Shown here: positions 1 to 7,117 of the stretch, in pieces
How positions within the stretch are numbered: position 1 is the stretch's first letter
Layout: every line of letters starts with the position of its first letter
From: JAPYTU01 sp036166735
Lineage (GTDB): Bacteria; Bacteroidota; Bacteroidia; Cytophagales; MED-G16
Direction of reading: 5' to 3'
DNA length: 9,279 bases
Assembly: GCA_036166735.1 (NCBI GenBank)
Contig: JAYZHG010000117.1
Span: 1 to 9,279 of the forward strand
The notes under the pieces: model-generated
What the model saw: only the letters and a program-made list of their open reading frames with translations
Databases searched by the model: none
Told to the model about the DNA's origin: nothing
Program-made: the position numbers and the translations under genes

Positions 1-1702
1 AAACCAGTGAATCTATTGATGATGTAGTTGAACCATCATGAGTATAACAAAATGATCCATCAAGCTCTAAATTATATGTTCCATAATTAGGATCAAGAGA
101 AGCTTGTGCTTCAAGTAAAGACCGATCTCCACCAGTACCTAAATCATCATTCACAAGAACCCCAGGTGCCGCTACACATACAGTTTCACCCTGACCAACA
201 AATACAGTATCATTTAAAGGAATAGGTAAATAATTCTGATATATAACTTTTATATTTTTAGTTATCTTAGGACAATTAGCTTCAGGAGAATTATCGGTAA
301 CTTCATACCAAACATTAACAGTTACTGGAGTAGCTCCAACTGCCTTATTAGGTGCTGTATAGCTAAAAGTTCCATCAGGACAAATTCCAGCGAGTCCCGT
401 AGTTGGACATATAAGAACACCCCCTTTTAAGTAATTCATTCCATCTGGTTGATCACCATCAGGGAAAATAGTATAGAGAAAATCTGATTTTGGATTATCT
501 GAATCATTAGTTTCTACCTTTAAATCTCCTAGTCCCTTTTCTCCAGGTTCAAGTTCCAATAAAAGTTCTGTTGGATCTGGACAATCATTCACAGGAGTTA
601 TACAAAGTGTAACAACTTTAGTGTTACCTTTATTACCTTTGCTATCTACTGCATAATAAGTAAAGCTATCAGAATGTTGCTCATCTCCATTATGCGTATA
701 GGTAAAACTTCCATCCGTATTTATTGATAAAGTACCAAATGAAGGATTACTTTTTTTCTTAGCCTCCAATGGTGTATCCCCCTCTGGATCTGAATCATTA
801 GCTAAAAGACCATCAGCAGCACCTATTGTAACAGAACCACCCTCTAAAATAGTTATAGGACTTCCAGTACAACCATAAGTATCATCAACGGATTGGGGGC
901 CATTATCATCATCTACAATATTAATAGTAACAACTGTAGCGCCAATATTATCAGCTCCACCACCTGTAACATATTCTATTTCAATTTTTAAAATATCATT
1001 AATTAGTGACCCTTCACTAGGCTCATCCAAAGCATCATCTACTACTGTCACTGTTACAGACCCTGTAGTATCTCCCATTCCTATTGTAATAAGGTCACCA
1101 GATAAAGTATAATCTCCAGTTGAAGCTGTGGTTCCAGTAGGTACTACTCTAAATTTTACTTTAACATCCTCAGGAGCAGCTTTACTTAAAAAAGCAGTTA
1201 TAATAGTTTGCATATATGGAGTCCCACTTTCATATATGGAATCTGTACTTAAATGAAGATCTACTATTATCTCATCATCTACAATACTTAATTCTACTTT
1301 ATTAGGATCCCCTACTATAGCATTACCTGGATTTGTTGAAGATTCGTTAATTTTAATAATAGCAAGCTCTGTGTTTTCACCAATAATATCATCCTGTCCA
1401 GTTACCGTTATTGAGGCATTTGTATTACCAGCAGGTATTTTTATGGTATCTGAACTAACTGTAAAGTCTGGAGATGTACCTATAGTTACACTCTCATGTG
1501 GGGATGTAGAAGCTGCAGCTGGATAAACTACTACAAATACATTTTCTTTTGAATCTACAGCACTTAAAGTAACAGTAAATATTGCTGTTCCACCATTTTC
1601 TGAAATAGAAGTTGGAGTAATTGATACAGTAGCAGTTTGAGAAAAAACATTAATTGAAATACTAAAAAATAATGCTATAAATAAAAAAAATGATTTTCTC
1701 AT
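1..1702 (-). CDS. Secreted Calx-beta / cadherin-like multidomain adhesin (partial, C-terminus beyond window)
   Basis: The reading frame opens with ATG at 1702-1700 and runs without a stop to the left edge, giving 567 residues. Residues 1-21 form a signal peptide (basic MRKS, hydrophobic core, cut after VFS before Q22), so the protein is exported. Residues about 24-143 and 146-266 look like two Calx-beta domains: each has a 'S..ISE.GGT' or 'S.YESGTP' opening and ends in IVDDE or IVDDD. Residues about 272-373, 374-488 and 495-567 look like three cadherin-like (tandem-95/VCBS type) Ig-fold repeats, with LLANDSDPEGD, GTL...DGSFTYTH and DSFTYYAVD signatures. Asp-rich loops suggest calcium binding. 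In Bacteroidota such proteins usually end in a T9SS sorting or gliding-associated domain; here that end is missing, so secretion by T9SS is inference. Likely role: surface adhesion or matrix; the ligand is unknown. It lies 99 bp downstream of rlmN on the same strand and is preceded by its own candidate promoter box. Confidence 0.88.
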   Translation of the reverse strand, partial: MRKSFFLFIALFFSISINVFSQTATVSITPTSISENGGTAIFTVTLSAVDSKENVFVVVYPAAASTSPHESVTIGTSPDFTVSSDTIKIPAGNTNASITVTGQDDIIGENTELAIIKINESSTNPGNAIVGDPNKVELSIVDDEIIVDLHLSTDSIYESGTPYMQTIITAFLSKAAPEDVKVKFRVVPTGTTASTGDYTLSGDLITIGMGDTTGSVTVTVVDDALDEPSEGSLINDILKIEIEYVTGGGADNIGATVVTINIVDDDNGPQSVDDTYGCTGSPITILEGGSVTIGAADGLLANDSDPEGDTPLEAKKKSNPSFGTLSINTDGSFTYTHNGDEQHSDSFTYYAVDSKGNKGNTKVVTLCITPVNDCPDPTELLLELEPGEKGLGDLKVETNDSDNPKSDFLYTIFPDGDQPDGMNYLKGGVLICPTTGLAGICPDGTFSYTAPNKAVGATPVTVNVWYEVTDNSPEANCPKITKNIKVIYQNYLPIPLNDTVFVGQGETVCVAAPGVLVNDDLGTGGDRSLLEAQASLDPNYGTYNLELDGSFCYTHDGSTTSSIDSLV

Positions 1703-1727
1703 GGGCTGTGCTAAAATACAAATCATA

Positions 1728-1735
1728 CAAATATA
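1728..1735 (-). promoter_or_regulatory. Candidate -7 box (TATATTTG) for the adhesin gene
   Basis: Read on the minus strand, these bases are TATATTTG, an exact match to the TAnnTTTG -7 element of Bacteroidota promoters. The box lies 25 bases upstream of the adhesin ATG, giving a leader of roughly 20 nt. No TTTG or TTG -33 element is visible at the expected 19-21 base spacing, and AT-rich DNA yields such octamers by chance, so support is limited. Confidence 0.35.
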
Positions 1736-1801
1736 AATATTTCCATTACCTGGATGAATTTATTACTTATTTTTGATAACGCTAAAATTAGGTATAAAAT
1801 T

Positions 1802-2839
1802 TTAATTTTTATTAGCTAATTGACCACAAGCAGCATTTATATCTTCTCCTCTACTTTTTCTAATACCAACATTTAAACCTCGTCTCTCTAAATACTCTAT
1901 AAAAAGATTTACTTTTTCAACTGATGATTTATCATAATCTAATCCATCAACCAAATTATATTCTATCAAATTTACTTTTGAAGGAACATGTTTTGTAAAA
2001 TTATATAAATCTTTAGCATCTTCTAAACCATCATTAATATCCTTTAATAAAATATACTCATAAGTAATTTTCTTTTTAATTTTTGAAAAATAATATTTTA
2101 AAGAATCTCGTAGCTCAGTAAGAGAATTTGATTCTCCTATAGGCATAATACTATTTCTTTTTTCTTCTGAAGCTGCATGTAAAGACAAAGCCAAATTTAC
2201 TTTAAGCCCATCATCAGCAATTTTTTTTATCATTTTAGATATTCCAGATGTAGATAATGTTATTCTTCTTGAAGACATATTCAATCCATCTTCAGATGTT
2301 AGATAATGTATTGCACGCACAACATTCTTATAATTAAGAAGAGGCTCTCCCATACCCATAAAAACAATGTTAGAAAGAGATGTATCATATTTTTCAATTG
2401 CCTGATTAGCAATTAAAACAACTTGATCATAAATTTCAGCAGAAGAAAGATTTCGAATTCTATCAATTTTTCCAGTAGCACAAAATACACAACTCAAAGA
2501 ACATCCTACTTGTGAAGAGATACATGCAGTCATTCTTTTATTTTGCGGTATTAAAACACCCTCAACCAAATTTTTATCGTGTAATAAAAAACGAGATTTT
2601 ATAGTTCCATCACTACTCTCTTCAACTAAATCAGTTGAAATAGAATTTATAATAAATTTTTTGTTAAACAATTCTCTATTAGATAAAGATAAATTTGTCA
2701 TATCATCAAAAGAAATACAAGACTTTTTCCATAGCCAAGAGTATACCTGAGAAGAAACATATTTTTGCAATCCATTAGAAATACAATAATCTTGGATTTC
2801 TTCTAAAGAAATTTCTCTAATATCTTTTTTCAAAACCAT
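1802..2839 (-). CDS. rlmN: Dual-specificity 23S rRNA (A2503-C2) / tRNA (A37-C2) methyltransferase RlmN
   Basis: This 345-residue radical-SAM enzyme methylates C2 of A2503 in 23S rRNA and of A37 in some tRNAs, in the cytoplasm. The CxxxCxxC cluster motif that binds 4Fe-4S is C113, C117 and C120. C106, in the CISSQVGC block, matches E. coli C118. C338, in the C-terminal GEDINAACGQL block, matches the methyl-carrying C355. E93 (EGVLIP) aligns with E105. GMGEP (162-166), STSG (196-199) and a SLHAA block complete the family pattern. Length is normal for flavobacterial RlmN. All catalytic residues are present, so the enzyme should be active; it is RlmN rather than the resistance enzyme Cfr by overall motif context. 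The ATG at 2839-2837 gives the usual MVLKKDIREI start; no Shine-Dalgarno is visible. It is divergent from dctQ (63-bp gap). Its housekeeping role implies no functional link to the TRAP genes. Confidence 0.97.
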   Translation of the reverse strand: MVLKKDIREISLEEIQDYCISNGLQKYVSSQVYSWLWKKSCISFDDMTNLSLSNRELFNKKFIINSISTDLVEESSDGTIKSRFLLHDKNLVEGVLIPQNKRMTACISSQVGCSLSCVFCATGKIDRIRNLSSAEIYDQVVLIANQAIEKYDTSLSNIVFMGMGEPLLNYKNVVRAIHYLTSEDGLNMSSRRITLSTSGISKMIKKIADDGLKVNLALSLHAASEEKRNSIMPIGESNSLTELRDSLKYYFSKIKKKITYEYILLKDINDGLEDAKDLYNFTKHVPSKVNLIEYNLVDGLDYDKSSVEKVNLFIEYLERRGLNVGIRKSRGEDINAACGQLANKN

Positions 2840-2854
2840 AAAATTTTATAAGCA

Positions 2855-2862
2855 CAAAGATA
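2855..2862 (-). promoter_or_regulatory. Candidate -7 box (TATCTTTG) for rlmN
   Basis: On the minus strand these bases read TATCTTTG, an exact TAnnTTTG match, 15 bases upstream of the rlmN start. This implies a very short leader, about 10 nt. The expected -33 region is a T-run without the G of TTTG, so only half of the promoter is convincing. The surrounding 2840-2902 gap must also contain the promoter for the divergent dctQM genes. Confidence 0.35.
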
Positions 2863-2902
2863 TTAAAACCTTATATTTAAAAAATTTATGTTATAACGAA
2901 TA

Positions 2903-3388
2903 ATGGTATTAAAAAAGATAATTAGTAAAACTGGAAAAATAAGTTCCTGGTTTTCACTAGCATTAGTCTTATTAATTTCTACTGATGTATTATTAAGATA
3001 TGTATTTAATTTTTCTACTGCAGCACTTTATGAAATGGAGTGGCATCTTTTTGCAATTATATTTTTATTAGCATCCCCTTATACTCTTCAAAAAAATAAA
3101 CATGTTAGAGTAGACGTATTTTATAATAATTTTTCAAAAAGAAAAAAAAATATTATTGATTTAATAGGCAACATAATCTTTCTTATACCATTTTCATTTA
3201 TAATATTCTACACTTCTCTACCATTTGTTGCAGATTCTTATTCGATTTTGGAATCTAGTCCAGATCCTGGTGGATTACCTTACAGGTTTATAATTAAATC
3301 TATAATTCCAATTGCTTTTTTTCTCTTAATGATTCAGGGAATACTAAATGCTATTAAAAATTATAATAATATAAAAATCAAGAAATGA
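2903..3388 (+). CDS. dctQ: TRAP transporter small membrane subunit (DctQ family)
   Basis: This is a 161-residue inner-membrane protein with four predicted hydrophobic segments, near residues 14-34, 44-62, 88-106 and 131-150. Family marks are DVLLRYVFN (28-36), the Glu-containing second helix (YEMEWHLFAIIFLL), KHVRVDVFY (66-74) and the SPDPGGLPYRFIIKSIIPI block (about 119-137). In TRAP systems this subunit pairs with the large permease DctM and helps couple binding-protein docking to sodium-driven import. The ATG at 2903 is the first in-frame start and gives the expected short basic N-terminus; no Shine-Dalgarno is seen. Its stop TGA overlaps the dctM ATG (ATGA, 3385-3388), so the two are translationally coupled in one operon. 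The gene symbol denotes the family; the substrate is not determined by this subunit. Confidence 0.93.
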   Translation: MVLKKIISKTGKISSWFSLALVLLISTDVLLRYVFNFSTAALYEMEWHLFAIIFLLASPYTLQKNKHVRVDVFYNNFSKRKKNIIDLIGNIIFLIPFSFIIFYTSLPFVADSYSILESSPDPGGLPYRFIIKSIIPIAFFLLMIQGILNAIKNYNNIKIKK

Positions 3389-4704
3389 TAGAATATATTC
3401 CTCTAATTTTATTTGCTCTAATTTTTATACTTATCCTATTTGGATACCCCGTAGCTCTGGTACTAGGAGGGATTTCAGTTATATCTGGACTGCTTTTTTT
3501 TGATATTGACTTTTTTTATTTAGTATCACTAAGAATTTTTGGGATAATGAACAACTTTGTTCTTCTTGCTGTTCCTCTTTTTATTTTTATGGGCATGACA
3601 CTTGAAAGATCAGGAATAGCTGAAAAACTTCTCGAAACTATGGCCATATTATTTGGTAAGATTAAAGGTGGATTAGCATACTCAGTAATCATTGTAGGTG
3701 GAATGCTTGCCGCATCTACCGGTATTGTAGGTGCAACTGTTGTTACAATGGGACTTATAAGCTTACCGACCATGATAAAAAGAGGATACAATACAAAATT
3801 GGCAACAGGAGTAATTGCATCATCAGGAACTTTAGGACAAATTATTCCTCCTTCTGTTGTTCTTGTTCTTCTTGGTAGTGTGTTAAATATCTCTGTTGGC
3901 GATTTGTTCACATCGGCTCTATTGCCGGGGCTAACACTTGTTATTCTTTATCTGATTTACGTATTAATAATTTCAATTATTTATCCAGAATACGCTCCAA
4001 GTATGCCTAATAAATTAATAAAAAAATTTAAAAACGAAACTGGAACTGTTGAAATAATTAAAGCTTTTATTCTCCCTTTTGTACTAATTTTTGCTGTACT
4101 AGGTTCAATTTTTGCTGGAATAGCATCTCCAACTGAAGCTGCAGGAATAGGAGCATTAGGAGCATTGATTTTAAGTTACTTTCAAGCAAATATGAATCTT
4201 AAAAAACTAAAAATTATTATGAAAGAAACAACCAGTTTAACTTCCATAGTATTTATGATATTAATTGGAGCAACATCTTTCTCTCTGATTTTCAGAGGTC
4301 TTGAAGGTGATAAAATATTAATTGATATAATTACTCAAGCAAATTTAACACCAGAACTTTTTATTATATTAATATTATTTATTGTTTTTATAGCTGGATT
4401 TTTTATAGATTTTATTGAAATAATATTTATAATAGTTCCTGTCATAACTCCTATTTTAATAGCATTAAATATTGATTTAATTTGGATAGGAATTTTGCTC
4501 GCAATTAACCTACAAACATCTTTTTTAACTCCACCTTTTGGATTTTCATTATTTTATTTAAAAAGTGTCGCACCAAAAGAAATAAGAACAAAAGACATTT
4601 ATTATGGAATTATTCCTTTTGTAATTATTCAATTGTTGTTTTTAATCTTCTTATTTTATAATCCCAATTATATCTATATAGTACCAAAAATTCTTAATAA
4701 TTAA
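3385..4704 (+). CDS. dctM: TRAP transporter large permease subunit (DctM family)
   Basis: This 439-residue, highly hydrophobic protein is the transport subunit of the TRAP importer in the cytoplasmic membrane. Recognisable blocks are VPLFIFMGMTLERSGIAE (63-80), AASTGIVGATVVTMGLISLP (109-128), GYNTKLATGVIASSGTLGQ (134-152) followed by IIPPS, ASPTEAAGIGALGA (247-260), DFIEIIFIIVPVITP (342-356) and TPPFGFSLFYLK (382-393). These match the two structurally repeated halves of DctM proteins that hold the substrate and Na+ sites. Length is typical of the family. Translation starts at the ATG within ATGA shared with the dctQ stop. Its own stop TAA (4702-4704) lies inside a TTAA that also holds the stop of the convergent dctP. 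The solute-binding gene is therefore adjacent but on the opposite strand, unlike the common dctPQM operon. No terminator follows. Confidence 0.95.
   Translation: MIEYIPLILFALIFILILFGYPVALVLGGISVISGLLFFDIDFFYLVSLRIFGIMNNFVLLAVPLFIFMGMTLERSGIAEKLLETMAILFGKIKGGLAYSVIIVGGMLAASTGIVGATVVTMGLISLPTMIKRGYNTKLATGVIASSGTLGQIIPPSVVLVLLGSVLNISVGDLFTSALLPGLTLVILYLIYVLIISIIYPEYAPSMPNKLIKKFKNETGTVEIIKAFILPFVLIFAVLGSIFAGIASPTEAAGIGALGALILSYFQANMNLKKLKIIMKETTSLTSIVFMILIGATSFSLIFRGLEGDKILIDIITQANLTPELFIILILFIVFIAGFFIDFIEIIFIIVPVITPILIALNIDLIWIGILLAINLQTSFLTPPFGFSLFYLKSVAPKEIRTKDIYYGIIPFVIIQLLFLIFLFYNPNYIYIVPKILNN
4701..4704. other. Shared TTAA stop palindrome between convergent dctM and dctP
   Basis: The four bases TTAA contain the dctM stop TAA on the plus strand and the dctP stop TAA on the minus strand, so the coding regions overlap by four bases. 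No room remains for a dedicated terminator between the genes, so the transcripts must end inside or beyond the opposite gene. Confidence 0.95.
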
Positions 4705-5819
4705 AGATTATAATAAATCCTATCACCAACATTAGCCCAATCTTTAAAAGAAATTCTAAACTTTTCATAAGCATCATAAATTTTTCTGCTTTTTGGATCA
4801 TTTTCAATTAACTCATTAATAACCTCCTGAGATTTCTCCTTAAAAGATGCTAGTACATCTTTAGGAAATTCTCTAAGTTCTACATTTTCTTCTTTAATTA
4901 ATTTGTTAAGGTATGTGCTATTCTTAGAATCAAACTCACAGTGCATCCACATATTCAATGATTCTATACCTTTAACAACAATTTCTTGAAGATCAGAAGG
5001 TAACTGATAAAATTTTTCTTTATTTACAGTTATCTCTAACACTCCTCCAGGTTCATGCCATCCTGGATAATAGTAATATTTTGCAACCTGATAAAACCCC
5101 ATTAAGTAATCATGATACGGACCAATCCATTCTGTAGCATCTATTACTCCTCTTTCAAGATTAGTATAAATTTCACCCCCCGCAACTGTTACAGCTGTTC
5201 CACCAGACTTTGAAAGAACCTTTCCACCAAAACCAGGAATCCTCATTTTTAATCCCTTTAAATCAGAAATAGAATTAATTTCTTTATTAAACCAACCCCC
5301 CATTTGAATACTTGTATTTCCTCCAGCAAAGGGTAATAATCCAAATGGTTCATAAATTTCTTTATATAACTCATGTCCACCTCCAGAAATTATCCACGAG
5401 TTCATCTGTTTAGAATTCATACCAAAAGGAACCGATGAAAAAAATTGAGCCGCGGGAATTTTTCCAGCCCAATAGTAAGATGCTCCACTTCCCATTTCAA
5501 CAGCCCCATTACTTACAGCATCAAAACATTCTAAACTCGGAACTAATTCACCACCACCATAAACCTTAATATCTAGCCTTCCACCCGACATTTTATATAT
5601 CCATTTAGAAAGAAGATTACAACCTTCTCCTAGAACTGGCATATTAGGTGACCATGTAGTTGTCATTTTCCATTTATATTTTTTGTTAAAATTGATATTA
5701 GTTTCCTTATAATTATTATTAATTTTTTTATTTGAACATGATGGCAATACCATAGTTCCCGATAGGGCAACAAATGATTTTGCAATAAATTTTCTTCTAT
5801 TTGTTTTCTTAGATTTCAT
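4701..5819 (-). CDS. dctP: TRAP transporter solute-binding protein, TakP-like, Tat-dependent lipoprotein (DctP family)
   Basis: This 372-residue periplasmic receptor captures the substrate and delivers it to DctQM. The N-terminus has a twin-arginine motif (NRRKFIAKS, residues 7-15), a hydrophobic stretch and a lipobox LPSC with C28 as the lipidated residue, so it is predicted to be folded before export and membrane-anchored. The mature part follows the TakP subfamily: TTTWSP (53-58), GGGELVPSLECFDAVSNGA (88-106), Q172 in SIQMGGWF, R193 in the KMRIPGFGGK carboxylate-binding segment, E230-W231 in IDATEWIGPYHD, and YYYYPGWHEPGG (248-259). From memory, the TakP cation/substrate ligands Q156, R177, E214, W215 and E240 map here with a constant offset of 16. 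Known relatives bind 2-oxo acids or calcium-lactate, so a small keto- or hydroxy-acid is the best guess. It is transcribed opposite to dctQM and divergent from the MFS gene, from a well-formed promoter. Confidence 0.93.
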   Translation of the reverse strand: MKSKKTNRRKFIAKSFVALSGTMVLPSCSNKKINNNYKETNINFNKKYKWKMTTTWSPNMPVLGEGCNLLSKWIYKMSGGRLDIKVYGGGELVPSLECFDAVSNGAVEMGSGASYYWAGKIPAAQFFSSVPFGMNSKQMNSWIISGGGHELYKEIYEPFGLLPFAGGNTSIQMGGWFNKEINSISDLKGLKMRIPGFGGKVLSKSGGTAVTVAGGEIYTNLERGVIDATEWIGPYHDYLMGFYQVAKYYYYPGWHEPGGVLEITVNKEKFYQLPSDLQEIVVKGIESLNMWMHCEFDSKNSTYLNKLIKEENVELREFPKDVLASFKEKSQEVINELIENDPKSRKIYDAYEKFRISFKDWANVGDRIYYNL

Positions 5820-5867
5820 AAAAGTTAATGGCTATTTTAAGGTAAATTAAAAAAAATATTTGTTTGA

Positions 5868-5900
5868 CAAAATTAAACATTAAATTGCCCTCTTCTCAAA
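5868..5900 (-). promoter_or_regulatory. Bacteroidota-type promoter for dctP (TTTG-N21-TAATTTTG)
   Basis: Read on the minus strand, TTTG (5900-5897) is followed after 21 bases by TAATTTTG (5875-5868), matching both the -33 TTTG and -7 TAnnTTTG elements at an acceptable spacing. Transcription would begin near 5861, leaving a leader of roughly 40 nt before the dctP ATG at 5819. The -33 element touches the start codon of the divergent MFS gene, so the two genes probably share regulatory space. This is the best-formed promoter in the window. Confidence 0.5.
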
Positions 5901-7117
5901 TGAATAAAAAAAATTATAGTCTACTTTTTATTTTTATAACAATATTTATTGATATAACCGGTCTTGGTATCATTATCCCTGTAATACCAACACTAATCAC
6001 AGATTTAATAGATGGAACAATTAGTGAAGCAGCAAAATATAGTGGTTGGTTAATGTTTTCATATGCCATTCTTCAATTTCTTTTTGCTCCAGTTTTAGGA
6101 GGTTTAAGTGATCAATACGGAAGAAGATCTATAATTCTATTATCATTACTTGGTTTTGGAATAAACTATATAGTAATGGCAATAGCTCCAACAATAACAT
6201 GGCTATTTATAGGAAGAATTTTTCAAGGTATAATGGGAGCTAGCATGACAACAGCAGCAGCTTACGTCGCAGATATAAGCACACCTAAAAAAAAGGCTCA
6301 AAATTTTGGATTAATTGGAGCTGCTTTCGGATTAGGATTTATATTAGGACCTGTAATAGGAGGTTTTTTAGGTCAATATGGCCCAAAGGTTCCATTCATT
6401 GCTGCAGCTATTTTTACATTAGTAAATCTAATTTATGGATACTTCATTTTACCAGAATCTTTATCAATAGAAAACAGAAGAAAATTTGATATTAAAAGAG
6501 CAAATCCAATTGGAACATTATTATCTTTAAAAAGGTATCCCATAATTTCAGGTTTACTCGTGTGTATTGTTTTATTTAATATTTCTGCACATGCCACCCA
6601 AAGCACATGGACTTTCTTTACTATTGAACAATTTAATTGGAATGAAAAATGGGTAGGATATTCTTTAGGTTTTGTCGGTCTTATGGCGGCAATTGTTCAA
6701 GGGGGATTAATAAGAATTATTATTCCAAAAATTGGAAATATTAAAAGTGTTTATTTTGGCATGGTATTTTATATCATTGGATTAACATTATTTGCATTTG
6801 CAAATCAAAGCTGGATGATGTTTGCTATTGTCATACCATTCTCTTTAGGTGGAATAACAGGACCAGCCCTTCAAGGAATAATGACAAATAAAATTCCCCA
6901 TGATGAACAAGGAGAATTTCAGGGTGGAATGACAAGTCTTGTTAGTCTTACAGCAATTATTGGACCATTACTCATGACCAATCTATTCTCATATTTCACT
7001 AGTAAAGAAACAAATATATATTTTCCAGGTGCACCCTTTATACTTGCAGCAATTTTATCATTTATTGGATTATTGATTGCTTATAATTTTTTATCCAGAA
7101 AAAATATCTTTGATTAA
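5900..7117 (+). CDS. TCR/Tet-type major facilitator superfamily transporter
   Basis: This is a 405-residue inner-membrane protein with about 12 hydrophobic segments. TM1 carries IDITGLG with an Asp (residue 18), as in TetA-like proteins. Motif A in loop 2-3 is GGLSDQYGRRS (67-77), and the antiporter motif C is GAAFGLGFILGPVIGG (140-155). SPKKKAQNFG-like loop residues and the PESL end of the first half are also typical. These features indicate a proton-coupled antiporter, probably an exporter. Many Bacteroidota have such chromosomal genes of unknown substrate, so tetracycline resistance should not be assumed. The frame is open from a TTG at 5864, but that TTG lies within the reverse-strand dctP promoter, and the ATG at 5900 gives the standard MNKKNYSLLFIFITIFIDITG start, so ATG is chosen. 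The stop overlaps the convergent DUF5916 gene by four bases. No convincing promoter of its own was found. Confidence 0.92.
   Translation: MNKKNYSLLFIFITIFIDITGLGIIIPVIPTLITDLIDGTISEAAKYSGWLMFSYAILQFLFAPVLGGLSDQYGRRSIILLSLLGFGINYIVMAIAPTITWLFIGRIFQGIMGASMTTAAAYVADISTPKKKAQNFGLIGAAFGLGFILGPVIGGFLGQYGPKVPFIAAAIFTLVNLIYGYFILPESLSIENRRKFDIKRANPIGTLLSLKRYPIISGLLVCIVLFNISAHATQSTWTFFTIEQFNWNEKWVGYSLGFVGLMAAIVQGGLIRIIIPKIGNIKSVYFGMVFYIIGLTLFAFANQSWMMFAIVIPFSLGGITGPALQGIMTNKIPHDEQGEFQGGMTSLVSLTAIIGPLLMTNLFSYFTSKETNIYFPGAPFILAAILSFIGLLIAYNFLSRKNIFD
7114..7117. other. Shared TTAA stop palindrome between convergent MFS and DUF5916 genes
   Basis: TTAA supplies TAA stops to the MFS gene (7115-7117, plus) and the DUF5916 gene (7116-7114, minus), the same layout as at 4701-4704. 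No hairpin terminator fits between the genes. Confidence 0.95.

Noticed and set aside
1729..1742. Perfect AT palindrome (AAATAT-AA-ATATTT) upstream of the adhesin gene
   Set aside because: It is all A/T, has only a 2-base loop and no U-tract logic, and is expected by chance at this base composition; not called as an operator or terminator.
1802..2839. Cfr-type antibiotic resistance methyltransferase instead of RlmN
   Set aside because: The sequence follows flavobacterial RlmN throughout, including the CGQLANK terminus, with no resistance context nearby.
2872..2879. TATATTTA as a -7 box for dctQM
   Set aside because: It lacks the final G of TAnnTTTG and has no -33 element at the right spacing; too weak to list.
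2890..2897. GTTATAAC palindrome just upstream of dctQ
   Set aside because: Eight bases with no extended symmetry or second copy are too little to support an operator.
3516..3911. A 131-codon open frame on the minus strand inside dctM
   Set aside because: It lies antisense to conserved DctM motifs, its translation is Pro/Thr/Ile-rich with no family signature, and it reflects codon bias of the real gene.
5864..5869. TTGACA as a classical -35 box for the MFS gene
   Set aside because: No TATAAT-like box follows at 16-18 bases, and Bacteroidota do not rely on the E. coli sigma-70 consensus.
5864..5899. TTG at 5864 as the MFS start, adding 12 residues
   Set aside because: The TTG adjoins the reverse dctP -7 box, and relatives begin close to the first membrane helix, which fits the ATG at 5900.
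5900..7117. Tetracycline resistance gene
   Set aside because: The protein has TetA-like motifs, but chromosomal Bacteroidota members of this family have unknown substrates and there is no mobile-element or tetR context.
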